Source of the DNA: JAVXGM01 sp036657395
GTDB lineage: Bacteria > Bacillota > Clostridia > Peptostreptococcales > Anaerovoracaceae
Direction of reading: 5' to 3'
Length of the DNA stretch: 64,000 nt
Assembly (NCBI GenBank): GCA_036657395.1
Contig: JAVXGM010000004.1
Coordinates: 88,266-152,265 of the forward strand
Below are positions 17,222 through 26,549 of the stretch, one piece after another; the stretch's first letter is position 1, and the number at the start of each line of letters is the position of its first letter. The position numbers and the translations under genes were made by a program. The notes below the pieces were generated by a model. It searched no databases, had not been told where the DNA came from, and saw only the letters and a list, made by a program, of their open reading frames with translations.

Positions 17222-17905
17222 TTATGCATACGAATTTGGGCAGGTTTTTCTCCATTCACAGAAGTCACAGGCTCTAATATTTTCTATGTCCTTTGTCCTT
17301 CCAATACCAACAAAACTGCTGATGGACTTCTTCGGGTGCATCATATAACTTTTGGAAAGGGTAATGCCTATTTCTTCAGGTTCTAATAAGGCAAATAACT
17401 GGGTCTGCAATTTTATGTCTACATTATGCTGTCCCGGGCTCCATCCATGAGTTGTATAAAGTTTTTCTTCTTCTAGTTTTTTACTAATTTTTTTCTTTAT
17501 CCACGAAGAGCCACCTTCTATCAATGAAGTTCCCCACCCATCTAAAAATAAAGTTTTCATACCGTCACTTTCTTTAGCTTCAAGGGAATCGTATCCAGAA
17601 AGGGTCATTGCAATGACCAGTAATTCGTCGGATTCTTTAATCACCCGTGCTAACATTTCACTGGAAATGCTTACTCCATTTTCCAAATAAATCACATCGC
17701 CTTCCACAACTTTAATAGGGTATGAATTGTATATTGCTGTCATAGACACCTGGGAATACACTTTTTCTTTAGTCTCAAGGTACTGAGGTTTAAAACGTCT
17801 TAGGGCCTTGTCTTTATTCATCTGAATTTGTTTGAAAAAAAACTCATCTACTCCTGAAAGTTCTTCTAGGGGTATTTTTTCAATCATCTTTTTCACTATT
17901 GCCAT
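17222..17905 (-). CDS. MetH-activation-domain-like protein next to the mtt regulator
   Basis: A 227-residue protein of the vitamin B12-dependent methionine synthase activation type. Visible landmarks are VIAMTLSGYDSLEAK, FLDGWGTSLIE, a THGWSPGQHNVD segment and the C-terminal cysteine group CDFCEWRKTCP. It resembles the protein at 10862-11539 in layout. It starts 13 bases after the sigma-54 regulator and is probably co-transcribed with it, so it is made separately from the operon it may serve. A role in corrinoid reactivation is inferred. Confidence 0.7.
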   Translation of the reverse strand: MAIVKKMIEKIPLEELSGVDEFFFKQIQMNKDKALRRFKPQYLETKEKVYSQVSMTAIYNSYPIKVVEGDVIYLENGVSISSEMLARVIKESDELLVIAMTLSGYDSLEAKESDGMKTLFLDGWGTSLIEGGSSWIKKKISKKLEEEKLYTTHGWSPGQHNVDIKLQTQLFALLEPEEIGITLSKSYMMHPKKSISSFVGIGRTKDIENIRACDFCEWRKTCPNSYA

Positions 17906-17918
17906 AAGGTTCCTCCTC

Positions 17919-19346
17919 TTAATATTTAATTTTATATTGTTTTATTTTTTTATAAAGAGTATTTCTGGAGATTTCTAATTTTCTAGCCACCATGCTTATA
18001 TTTCCTTCAAACTCTACAAGCAATCCTGCAATTATTTTTTTCTCATCTTTTTTTCCAGGCTTTGCCGGCTCTTCTTTCCCTGTCAATTGACCTGACGGGC
18101 CATCTTTAGCCTCATTGATTACTGTATCAAAAAAGTTGTCCATGTCTCCTTTTGGAATATACATAAGACGTTCCACCATGTTTTGTAATTCACGCACATT
18201 TCCCGGCCAATCATAATCATAAAAAGAAATCAAATTTTTATCTGTAAAGGCTCTCTTTCGGTCAAAACGGTGTCTGCCATATCTTTTAATAAAGGCACCA
18301 ATGAGCAAGAATATATCTTCTCTACGTTCTCGAAGTGGTGGAATACGTAAATTAATAACATTCAGACGGTAATAAAGATCCCCTCTAAATCTGCCCGCTT
18401 TCACTTCATCATAAAGGTTTTTGTTTGTAGCACATATGATTCGCACATCCACCGGAATAACTTTATCATCTCCGATTCTAGATACAGTTCTAGTTTCAAG
18501 TACTCTCAATAATGCTACTTGTTGAGTTAATGGCATCTCGCCAACTTCGTCAAGAAAAAGTGTACCGCCACTAGCCATTTCAAATTTCCCTGGTTTGCCT
18601 CCTTTGGAAGCACCAGTAAAAGCTCCTTCAACATATCCAAAAAACTCGCTACCTATTAATTCAGCTGGGATAACTCCACAATTAATAGCAATAAATGGTC
18701 CATTTATTCTCTTACTTGCATTATGAATAGCTTGAGCAAAAAGTTCTTTTCCTGTCCCACTTTCCCCTTCAATTAAGATTGTTGCTGCGCCAATTGACAC
18801 AGCTTCTGCATATGTAACTACTACTTTCATTTTTTCATTTGCAGTATATATGTCGGAAAATTTATACATAGCTGCAAATTTCCCACTCTGATTACTCATT
18901 CCTGAGCTTTGATTTTTCGTGCTAGGACCAGGTCCCATTTCTGTAATCCATTCATTAGCTTTTGCTAGTTCTTTAGCACTTTCTTCAATCTTTTCTTTCC
19001 ACTGGGTGATATCAACGCCTATTTCCTGAAATTCAATCCGGTTACCATCCTGATCAAAATAAGCTCTACCGATGTACTGAATCCAAATAATCTTTCCATC
19101 TGCTCGCTTAGATCTACCTTCTATTTTATAGTATGGATTTTCCGGAGTAACAACCTCTTCCACATTACAGGTTTGCCAATCATCAGGAATAATAAAGTCA
19201 AAACAACTCTTCCCGATAACATCGTCCACATTTACGCCATAGCAAGTGCAAAACGCCTTATTTGCATATTTTATATTGCCTACCCTGTCCTCAATTAAAG
19301 CAATTTCTGCCATGTTATCTAACATTGTAAAATCATTGTTTTCCAT
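17919..19346 (-). CDS. PAS/AAA+/Fis sigma-54-dependent activator, probable mtt-pyl regulator
   Basis: A 475-residue enhancer-binding protein. A PAS sensor domain occupies about residues 10-125 (start MLDNMAEIALIEDRVGNIKYAN). The AAA+ domain has GESGTGKELFAQAIHN (Walker A), GAFTGASKGGKPGKFEMA (the GAFTGA loop contacts sigma-54), TLFLDEVGEMPL (Walker B) and the WPGNVREL arginine-finger region. A Fis-type helix-turn-helix closes the protein (ISMVARKLEISRNTLYKKI). It is divergent in transcription unit but same strand as mttB, with the sigma-54 promoter 0.9 kb downstream. The PAS ligand is not known; a methylamine signal is plausible. Confidence 0.88.
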   Translation of the reverse strand: MENNDFTMLDNMAEIALIEDRVGNIKYANKAFCTCYGVNVDDVIGKSCFDFIIPDDWQTCNVEEVVTPENPYYKIEGRSKRADGKIIWIQYIGRAYFDQDGNRIEFQEIGVDITQWKEKIEESAKELAKANEWITEMGPGPSTKNQSSGMSNQSGKFAAMYKFSDIYTANEKMKVVVTYAEAVSIGAATILIEGESGTGKELFAQAIHNASKRINGPFIAINCGVIPAELIGSEFFGYVEGAFTGASKGGKPGKFEMASGGTLFLDEVGEMPLTQQVALLRVLETRTVSRIGDDKVIPVDVRIICATNKNLYDEVKAGRFRGDLYYRLNVINLRIPPLRERREDIFLLIGAFIKRYGRHRFDRKRAFTDKNLISFYDYDWPGNVRELQNMVERLMYIPKGDMDNFFDTVINEAKDGPSGQLTGKEEPAKPGKKDEKKIIAGLLVEFEGNISMVARKLEISRNTLYKKIKQYKIKY

Positions 19347-19384
19347 GTGACGCCTCCTTATACTTTAATTGTACCTGTAATTAG

Positions 19385-19425
19385 CAAATGAAGCAACCGC
19401 ATATGTCCTGCGATTGCTTCATTTG
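19385..19425 (-). terminator. Terminator of the mtbC-mtbB-BCCT unit
   Basis: A stem with arms AAATGAAGCAA and TTGCTTCATTT, extended by CGCA/TGCG, lies between the end of the transporter gene and the start of the regulator gene. Confidence 0.75.
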
Positions 19426-19459
19426 TTAAGTATATTGTTTATTTTTTTAAAGGCATTTC

Positions 19460-21022
19460 TTATTTTTTAAAGAATTTGTCTAGAAGACCACTCTTTTCAT
19501 CCTCTTTAAACCATTTGAAAAGTTTAATCTCCATAAATATTATAATGACCATAAACGGTATAGATACTAGCATCGATACAATTTTCAGTGCTGAGAACTC
19601 CGCTTTTGCAAACATGATTGCAAGTGGTACTAAAGTAAGTATACCACACCAGAACACTCTCAACCAACGGTTCACCTCTCCGTTCTTCTCCATCCTTCTT
19701 TGGGTTGTCTGGGCTAATGATAGTGAAGCTGTGTCTAGTGAGGAGGCAACAAAGCCTACAATAACTACTAGGATAATTAGTGGTATAATAATTTTTCCAC
19801 CTGGAAGTAATGATACTACTTGGTAAATTCCAGCTTCTCCTACGCCACTATTTACTAGCTTTACGATATCTGTTTGACCTGTAATATGTGAATGGATAGA
19901 AAAACTACCGTTAATACAGAATATAAACCATCCACCAGCACTAACACCAATCAAGGTTGCCCATGTTACCTGTCTTATTGTTCGACCTTTTGAAATCTTT
20001 GCAATAAAGATTCCCATCATAGCTGCATAGTTAAGGTAGAATGCCTGGAAATACATAGTCCATGCTTCTGGGAATCCTGTATTTGCAATTGGGTCTGTAA
20101 ATAAACTCATTCTTGGGAACATTTCTATCATCCATCCAAATGAATTAACTGTATTTTTCATAATGAAACTTGTTGGCCCTGCAAAGAAAATATAAACTAA
20201 AAGTGCAATTGCAAGTATGGCAGAAATGTTACTTAAATTTTTCATTCCTTTTTTGGTTCCAATAAAGGATGTAAATGTAAACACTAAAGCAATAAACACA
20301 ACGACTCCAACCTGAATTGGGAATGTGCTCTCAAGACCAAAGACTTGAGTTAAAGCTCCAACTGATAGAGGCACTGCTAAACCTAATGAACACCCTAAGC
20401 CCCCTACAACACCAAATATAACTGAAAAGTCAATTATTTTTCCAATGGCAGATTTACCTTTTACTTCTCCCATCATAGCTCCACAGACTGCACTTGTTTG
20501 CAGTACAGGAACTTTCTTGATATAAAAAGCATATGCCATTGCTACACCAATGATTACGTAAATAGCTTGGCCTGATATTCCCCAGTGAAACAGTTGGTAG
20601 CCTAAAGAGGCTTCTGTTGCTGCTACTGAGCCAGGTTCGAGTCCAAGTCCTGGTGCTTCGTAATAAGCTGCCCATTCAGTAAATGACCAATATAATGACG
20701 CTGAAGCAAGGGCTGCCAATGTCATCATTGCAACATAACTGAACATTGAATATTCGGGCTTTCCTTCTCCTAATTGTATTTTTCCATATCTACTTACTCC
20801 TAAGTAAAAAGATAATGCAACTGCAACTAGTGTAAATACTTCAAGTATAGATCCAAAATAACGAATAACCACATCAAATACATTATTAATCCCTGTTAGT
20901 GTGGCATCCGGCTTAATCACCATAAATACAACAAATGCGCATAATATCCCAACACTGACAATAATCAGCGGGAAATCATATTTGCTCTTGCCTTTCTGGT
21001 TGTTTTCTAAATTATTTTGCAT
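19460..21022 (-). CDS. BCCT-family transporter, probably for a methylamine or betaine-like substrate
   Basis: A 520-residue membrane protein with about twelve hydrophobic segments. It matches the betaine/carnitine/choline transporter family, including SLYWSFTEWAAYYE, a glycine-rich TM5 and the late IFIAKISKGRTIR motif (residues about 338-350). The preceding helix reads WTMYFQAFYLNYAAMMG (321-337), where betaine carriers have a tryptophan-rich box; most of those aromatic Trp positions are replaced. Substrate specificity therefore probably differs from glycine betaine. It follows mtbB by 120 bases that hold a hairpin but no clear promoter, so it is probably in the mtbCB operon. Confidence 0.85.
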   Translation of the reverse strand: MQNNLENNQKGKSKYDFPLIIVSVGILCAFVVFMVIKPDATLTGINNVFDVVIRYFGSILEVFTLVAVALSFYLGVSRYGKIQLGEGKPEYSMFSYVAMMTLAALASASLYWSFTEWAAYYEAPGLGLEPGSVAATEASLGYQLFHWGISGQAIYVIIGVAMAYAFYIKKVPVLQTSAVCGAMMGEVKGKSAIGKIIDFSVIFGVVGGLGCSLGLAVPLSVGALTQVFGLESTFPIQVGVVVFIALVFTFTSFIGTKKGMKNLSNISAILAIALLVYIFFAGPTSFIMKNTVNSFGWMIEMFPRMSLFTDPIANTGFPEAWTMYFQAFYLNYAAMMGIFIAKISKGRTIRQVTWATLIGVSAGGWFIFCINGSFSIHSHITGQTDIVKLVNSGVGEAGIYQVVSLLPGGKIIIPLIILVVIVGFVASSLDTASLSLAQTTQRRMEKNGEVNRWLRVFWCGILTLVPLAIMFAKAEFSALKIVSMLVSIPFMVIIIFMEIKLFKWFKEDEKSGLLDKFFKK

Positions 21023-21096
21023 AATAATCTCCTATAATTTCACAATTTAAGTGGAACGTTTCTATTTTTTTCAATTTTCAGATAATTTATATGTAT

Positions 21097-21132
21097 TACA
21101 TAGGCTATAAGTCCTCCTTACAGCCTATGTAA
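21097..21132 (-). other. Intercistronic hairpin between mtbB and the BCCT gene
   Basis: Perfect arms TTACATAGGCT and AGCCTATGTAA flank a loop of about 14 bases. No T run follows on the minus strand, so it is more likely an RNA-stability or partial-attenuation element than a full terminator. Confidence 0.55.
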
Positions 21133-21142
21133 ATTTATTTTT

Positions 21143-22534
21143 TTATCTTCCTGTTTGTTTTTTGAATAATTCTACGCTAGGGATTTTAATGTCTAATATT
21201 TCTGCGATTTTAATTTTTGCAGCCATACCATATGATGCATGTGGTGTCATAACGATGTGTCCGATATCTAGAGATTCCCTGATCTCCTTCATTGCGGATT
21301 CATCTGATAAATCAGCCACTTGGCATCCTAGTTTTCCTGCAACATATTCTTTTGCTTCGTTTATCTTCATGCCCTTAAAGACCATACGTGCAACTAGATC
21401 TCCAGCTGTTCGTACTCCACCTAATCCAGCGGCCATCTCGTGCATGCAAGCCATTCCGTAAGCATCTCCGTGGCCTATCTACAATCCGTCCGCCTTACCG
21501 ATTTCCAGCATGGTTTTTGAAACTCTTGTAGTTGCATCTGTTGGAGAACAGTTAGTTAGTGGAATACCACCTACGCCCATGCCAACATCTACCAATACTG
21601 GGATTCCTGCAACTTTTGTTGCCTGTTGTACATATGTTGTTGCACGGGATAAGTTCCATGCAAATGATCTGCTACTATTTGTATTTACAACACATCCATA
21701 ACTGTTAGCTCCTGCTTTTTCAACAGTTTTAACCTGTTTAGCAGGATACTGTCCTGCAATCTTGTCCCCTTCAAACTTAAGTCTACCATGCATCCCAAGA
21801 TGGAATTCATTAGCCATACCCATTGTTATGCAAAGGTCAGGATATTTTTGTGATAATGCTTTTGATGCATTTAATGCTGCTAAAGCATCTGCATCTCCAC
21901 TGGCTCCTGCCGTATCAAATTGGATACCATCTGCGCCAGCTTCAGCCAACATTGAACCTATGTAAATCATGTCTTCTGCGCAATATTCAGCAGCTTTTTC
22001 CTGAGCTGCCATCGCTTCCTTAATTTTTCCTTCAGGAAGTAACATTGACCAGTTGTCTACAGGGCCATCAGGCTTTGTGTAAAGTCCCATGTTAGGCATA
22101 GCACCATAGAATAGTGGAATAATTGTACTCTGCTGAGCCTGCTCCATAGCCATTGCTTCTTCTGGAGCGATGTTCTTAATAGCTTTGTAACTGTAGTCTG
22201 TGTTACAAAGTTCCATTGAATCTGAACATAATACTCTTTCGTGAATTAAGATATCAGTAGTTCTGTCTATTGGAATTCCTGATCTTACTGGTATCTTTAA
22301 TGTTCCTGCATCAAATGTGGTAACACCTTCATACCCTCTTTCAACGCTGACATTTTTTGCCGGCATTGTTAAGATTTCAACTAGATAGTCAACTTCGCTG
22401 TCAGCCATTGGCTCTGATTTGCCTCTGGTAACTGCATCGTCCATACCTGCCAAGACGTCTTCTCTAATCTCGTCTTTGGTCATCCATACGGCTTCGCCGT
22501 CACCCATACGGGTGAAATACTTTTTGTCGCTCAT
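21143..22534 (-). CDS. mtbB: Dimethylamine:corrinoid methyltransferase MtbB with in-frame UAG (pyrrolysine)
   Basis: A UAG at 21479-21481 divides one continuous frame into 351 and 111 residues. Read through, the protein is 463 residues with pyrrolysine at position 352 in GKADGL-Pyl-IGHGDAYGM, matching the MtbB context. The part after the UAG (GGVRTAGDLVARM, then MTPHASYGMAAKIKIAE) is conserved in character, so the codon is read and not a mutation. MtbB demethylates dimethylamine to monomethylamine and methylates the cognate corrinoid protein encoded just upstream. The ATG is preceded by AAAGGA. The upstream mtbC stop is UAG and is in the same frame (see findings). Confidence 0.96.
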
Positions 22535-22546
22535 GATTTTTCCTTT

Positions 22547-23203
22547 CTATTTTCTTGCTTCAATAATTTCTAATGCTTTCTGGCAACATTCGGAAGCATC
22601 TTCTGTATAAGCGTCTGCTCCGATTTTGTCAGCCCATCTTTGTGTAATAGGTGATCCACCAACCATAGTTGTATACTTGTCTCTTAGTCCCTGTGCTGCT
22701 AGTTTTTCTTCGATTTCCTTTTGAACTACCATAGTAGTTGTAAGGAGAGCGCTTGTCCCAATAATGTCTGCGCCAACTTCTTCTGCCTTCTCAATAATTA
22801 CATCTGCCGGAACTTCTCTTCCAAGGTCATATACTTCAAGTCCGCAAGATTTAAGCATTGATACACAAATACCTTTTCCAATATCATGTACGTCGCCTTC
22901 AACTGTAGCCATGATCATTTTACCTTTTTCAACGCTTTCTTCGCCGCTAGCTGCTAACTCTTCGTCTACTCTGTCAGTAACTACTTTCATTACTTCTGTA
23001 GCGAATATAAGCTCTGGTAGGAAAATTTCGCCTCTGCCAAACTGGTCGCCCAATTCGTTCATCCCCTTGCTGAAGCCTTCTTGTAAAAGCTCAACCGTAG
23101 TCACTCCGATTTCTTTTCCTTGATCCATAGCTTCAATTGCTATGTCTTCGTCAGCTTCTATAATTGATTCAAAAGCTTTTTTCATCAAATCATCTCTTGT
23201 CAT
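22547..23203 (-). CDS. mtbC: Corrinoid protein of the dimethylamine system
   Basis: A 218-residue B12-binding methyl carrier. The helical cap is followed by EGD104-V-H106-D-I-G109, the D-x-H-x-x-G cobalt-ligand motif, then IGTSALLTTTM and MVGGSPITQRWADKIGAD. It is a paralogue of MttC. I chose ATG 23203 because AAGGAG lies six bases upstream; an in-frame ATG at 23224 lacks a site. The stop is UAG, 12 bases before mtbB and in the same reading frame, with no other stop between. First gene after a perfect sigma-54 promoter. Confidence 0.9.
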   Translation of the reverse strand: MTRDDLMKKAFESIIEADEDIAIEAMDQGKEIGVTTVELLQEGFSKGMNELGDQFGRGEIFLPELIFATEVMKVVTDRVDEELAASGEESVEKGKMIMATVEGDVHDIGKGICVSMLKSCGLEVYDLGREVPADVIIEKAEEVGADIIGTSALLTTTMVVQKEIEEKLAAQGLRDKYTTMVGGSPITQRWADKIGADAYTEDASECCQKALEIIEARK

Positions 23204-23253
23204 CTTTTTCTCCTTTTCATGCATGATTGTATTTTAACTTGCCAATATATAGA

Positions 23254-23269
23254 GCAATCTTTGTGCCAA
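23254..23269 (-). promoter_or_regulatory. Sigma-54 (-24/-12) promoter of mtbC-mtbB-BCCT
   Basis: On the minus strand TTGGCACAAAGATTGC matches the consensus TTGGCAC-N5-TTGC exactly. It is 50 bases upstream of the chosen mtbC start. A second TTGGCAC lies farther upstream near 23310 but its -12 spacing is one base off. Confidence 0.92.
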
Positions 23270-23352
23270 CTTCTTGAAATTAGTAAAATTATTCTATAAG
23301 CATTGAATTGTGCCAATTGCCAATTTTCCCACTCTTTCAGTGGGATTTCTCC

Positions 23353-23387
23353 AAAAAAAGCAATGATGAAAAAAATCATTGCTTTTA
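23353..23387 (-). terminator. Terminator after the mtb regulator gene
   Basis: Arms AAGCAATGAT and ATCATTGCTT with a seven-base A-rich loop and flanking A/T runs, 27 bases past the regulator stop. A second hairpin CCCACT/AGTGGG lies just beyond at about 23327-23343. Confidence 0.8.
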
Positions 23388-23413
23388 ATGAATTTTTTCA
23401 TCACTTTCTTGAA

Positions 23414-24787
23414 TTATTTTGTATGTTTATGAAGAAGTTTGACGACTGTTGACTGATCTATCTTCAGTACCGTTGCCACCTTGTATGTAGATCCTAGCTG
23501 TTCATATGCCTGCGTTACCAACTGTTTCTCTATTTCCCATTTAGCTTCTTTAAGAGGCATAAGCCCTTGGCATTTTATAGATGGTTGATCCGAGTTTGGC
23601 TCATCGCCGCCTTGTAATACACCGTTAAAGTCTTCTTTCCCAATGATATTATCATCAGAAAAAACGTATGCCCGTTCAATCACATGCTCCAATTCCCGCA
23701 CATTACCCGGCCAATAGTGGCCATGAAGAATTTTATTTGCTTCTTCATTTAATTGTTTTTTACCCTTGTATTTATAATTACACCTTGATATAAAATGTTT
23801 TGCTAATATGTCAATATCTTCAGGGCGTTTTCTAAGTGGTGGAACAAAGAAGGGTATTACATTAATTCTATAAAAAAGATCCATTCTAAATGTACCGTCA
23901 TCGCACATCTTCTTTAAATCCCTATTGGTAGCAGTAATCATTCTGGTATTTACTTTTCGCTTTTGTGTTCCTCCTACTCGGGTAAATGTTCCATCCTGCA
24001 AAAAATCAAGTAGCTTCACTTGAAGGGACAGTGGCATCTCTCCTATTTCATCTAAAAATAAAGTGCCTCCTTCTGCCATTTCAACCTTGCCTTTTTTGCC
24101 CCCTTTTTCTGCTCCTGTAAAGGCGCCTTGCTCATATCCAAACAACTCTGATTCCATAAGATTTTCTGGAATAGTGCCGCAATTGATTTTAACCATGGGT
24201 TTATCTTTTCCATGGCTGAGCCCATGAATTGCTTTAGCCACCACTTCTTTACCAACCCCAGTTTCACCTTGTATAAGCACTGTCATATCAAGTGGGGCAA
24301 TCTTGGCTAAAGTTTTTTTCACTATACCTGCATCTGAACCAACTAGGCCTTCTTGTTCAAAGGTAATATTCCTTAGGTTTTCCAACTCTTGTTGTTGCTG
24401 GTCTATAGTTTGCAAAAGCTGATTTAAGGCTTCTACGTCTTTTGTAGTGCTTATAACCATACGTATATTTTCTTGATATTGATCAAATATCGGCACTCCA
24501 GTGACTAGTACCACCCTACCACTAAGTAACGTCTGAACCATATTCACAGTTTTTTTATGTTTCAATACTTCTAATGTAACGCTAGGTTTAAAAAAACCTT
24601 CTTCTACCAGTTCTTTCACATTACGACCAATAATTTCATAAATAGGTCTTCCAATTACCTCTACAGCTTTAGGATTAACAAACAAGACAAGACCATCTCC
24701 ATCAGTAACAAAGATTTCGTCTCCAAAATTTTCAGCCATGATCTTATAAAAATCATTATCATAACTTTTCAGTATATTTTTGTCCAC
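23414..24787 (-). CDS. PAS/AAA+/Fis sigma-54-dependent activator, probable mtb regulator
   Basis: An enhancer-binding protein of about 457 residues. The N-terminal PAS domain (ENFGDEIFVTDGDGLVLFVN) is followed by a short coiled segment rich in Q and E (residues about 125-145). The AAA+ core has GETGVGKEVVAKAIHG, GAFTGAEKGGKKGKVEMA, TLFLDEIGEMPL and HYWPGNVRELEHV. The C-terminal helix-turn-helix reads YKVATVLKIDQSTVVKLL. I prefer GTG 24787, five bases after AGGAGG; an ATG is found at 24802 overlapping that site. It lies directly upstream of the mtbC promoter on the same strand. The ligand is unknown. Confidence 0.87.
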   Translation of the reverse strand: MDKNILKSYDNDFYKIMAENFGDEIFVTDGDGLVLFVNPKAVEVIGRPIYEIIGRNVKELVEEGFFKPSVTLEVLKHKKTVNMVQTLLSGRVVLVTGVPIFDQYQENIRMVISTTKDVEALNQLLQTIDQQQQELENLRNITFEQEGLVGSDAGIVKKTLAKIAPLDMTVLIQGETGVGKEVVAKAIHGLSHGKDKPMVKINCGTIPENLMESELFGYEQGAFTGAEKGGKKGKVEMAEGGTLFLDEIGEMPLSLQVKLLDFLQDGTFTRVGGTQKRKVNTRMITATNRDLKKMCDDGTFRMDLFYRINVIPFFVPPLRKRPEDIDILAKHFISRCNYKYKGKKQLNEEANKILHGHYWPGNVRELEHVIERAYVFSDDNIIGKEDFNGVLQGGDEPNSDQPSIKCQGLMPLKEAKWEIEKQLVTQAYEQLGSTYKVATVLKIDQSTVVKLLHKHTK

Positions 24788-24853
24788 CTTTACCTCCTGC
24801 ATGCTTAAGCTACATTATAGTGTATACCATATACTACCTTTTGAAAAGCTGTA

Positions 24854-25330
24854 TTATTTCTTGCTGCGAATATCTGCTGCGGCAGTAAATAGTACATCCG
24901 TTAAAGAATTTAAGGCTGTTTCACAGGAATCCTGCACAACCCCAAGGATAAATCCAACGCCTACAACTTGCATTGCAATATCGTTTGGGATTCCAAATAA
25001 GCTACATGCCAATGGAATAAGTAGCAACGAGCCACCCGCAACCCCTGAAGCGCCACAAGCACTTACCGCAGAAAGAAGGCTAAGAATTACAGCCGTTGGA
25101 ATGTCCACAGGAATACCTAGAGTATGAACCGCCGCCAAGGTGAGAGTTGCAATGGTCACCGAAGCCCCTGCCATATTAATGGTTGCACCAAGAGGGATGG
25201 AAATTGCATATGTGTCTTTGTTTAGTTCTAGCTTTTCGCAAAGAACCATGTTTACTGGAATATTTGCCGCTGAGCTTCTAGTAAAAAATGCAGTGATTCC
25301 ACTTTCTTCTTCCTCAAATGTATATACCCA
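24854..25330 (-). pseudogene. Remnant of a sodium/serine-threonine symporter (SstT-like), N-terminus lost
   Basis: The frame contains GITAFFTRSSAANIPVNM and then YAISIPLGATINMAG, both typical of the C-terminal third of SstT-type dicarboxylate/amino-acid symporters, and continues to a normal UAA. Only about 155 of roughly 400 residues remain; upstream of base 25315 the sequence no longer matches and an in-frame stop follows. No start signal is present. It is a truncated remnant next to the unknown gene at 25401. Confidence 0.85.
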
Positions 25331-25400
25331 TTATACTTGAAAAAAATCCAATTGGATGATAATATTATTGATATTTTGTTTGTCCCCAAAGGAGTATATT

Positions 25401-26549
25401 ATGACTAAAAAGTCTTCTAATAAAAAAAAGTCTGGTTTAAGACGTTTCTTATTGTTTCTGTTTGTTTTCCTTCTAGTTTTAGGCTGCTATTTTACCTATC
25501 AATTTGGATATCGAGGCAACCATGAGCCAGAAACCACAGCCACTTCAACAAATACAGACCCTCTTTACCCCTTTGATAAATTCAAGCATAAATTGAACAA
25601 ATATAAGGATCTCTATCGATCCGCCATTACTTATAATAAGGGTGAACGCCAAAATGGCACCTACGTTATTCCTGGGCTTAAATCTACGAAAACTCTTACA
25701 AATAATAAGGCTAAAGGCCCCTCCATTTGTACTTCCATGACTCCCCAAGGAATTGCTGTATCTAAGGATTATATTTTTACCAGCGCCTACTGTCATACAG
25801 GAAAACACAATTCTGTAGTCTATATGATTGACAAGGTGACACATAAATTTATAAAGGAAATCATTCTTCCGGGCAAGCCCCATGTAGGGAGCATTTCCTA
25901 CGACCAACAATTTGACAACCTTTGGGTGTGTGGCTCCCATAAAGACTTGGCTCAAGCCAATGCTCTTTCAATTGAGTCTATAAGGAATTACAATTTTAGC
26001 GATGCTCATAAACCAATAAAGTACCTTCACGAAAACAATCTCCTTGAAATTCCAAAGAGTTCTTTTATGTCATATTTTAATGAGAAGCTTTACTTGGGTT
26101 ACTTTAACAAGACTGAAGATGGGCTTATTAAAAAATATCGCATAGAAGATGATGGGGACATTTACAAGGTAAAGGTCAAGTACGGGGACACTACTGGGGA
26201 ATCCGGCGTGGCTGTGGATTCTGCCACTATTTTCAGTGCTGCACAGGGAATGGCATTTTACAAAGACAAGTTGTTTTTAACCCAGTCCCTAGGAATTCTT
26301 CCTTCTAATCTTGCCCTGTTTCAAAATAGAGAGGATACCCGCAACTTTAAAGAAGATTCTTCCGTAGACTCATTTCTCTTTCCCAGCATGCTAGAACAGG
26401 TTTGTATTTACGAAGATGATTTGTACTTTATATTTGAATCTGGTGCTTATGCCTATCGAGGACGCCCCGGATTTTCTGCTGATCGAATCTTAAAGGCAGA
26501 CATCAGCGAATTGAACAAGATTGTCGAAAAAGAACCAAAAAGTGAATAA
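25401..26549 (+). CDS. Membrane-anchored extracellular protein of unknown function
   Basis: A 382-residue protein that starts at ATG 25401 after AAAGGAG. Residues 1-14 are basic (KKSSNKKKSGLRR), residues about 15-33 form one hydrophobic segment (FLLFLFVFLLVLGCYFTY), and the rest is hydrophilic, so it is anchored in the membrane with an outward domain. The body has repeated strand-like units (VGSISYDQQFDNLWVCG, KSSFMSYFNEKLYLGYF, AAQGMAFYKDKLFLTQS) that suggest a beta-propeller. No enzyme motif is seen. It is single, between the SstT remnant and trmO. Confidence 0.7.
   Translation: MTKKSSNKKKSGLRRFLLFLFVFLLVLGCYFTYQFGYRGNHEPETTATSTNTDPLYPFDKFKHKLNKYKDLYRSAITYNKGERQNGTYVIPGLKSTKTLTNNKAKGPSICTSMTPQGIAVSKDYIFTSAYCHTGKHNSVVYMIDKVTHKFIKEIILPGKPHVGSISYDQQFDNLWVCGSHKDLAQANALSIESIRNYNFSDAHKPIKYLHENNLLEIPKSSFMSYFNEKLYLGYFNKTEDGLIKKYRIEDDGDIYKVKVKYGDTTGESGVAVDSATIFSAAQGMAFYKDKLFLTQSLGILPSNLALFQNREDTRNFKEDSSVDSFLFPSMLEQVCIYEDDLYFIFESGAYAYRGRPGFSADRILKADISELNKIVEKEPKSE

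Noticed and set aside
21143..21454. Separate small gene downstream of mtbB
   Set aside because: It is the C-terminal part of MtbB after its UAG codon.
23305..23325. Second TTGGCAC sequence as another sigma-54 promoter
   Set aside because: The following GC is 11 rather than 10 bases from GG, a spacing that normally abolishes function.
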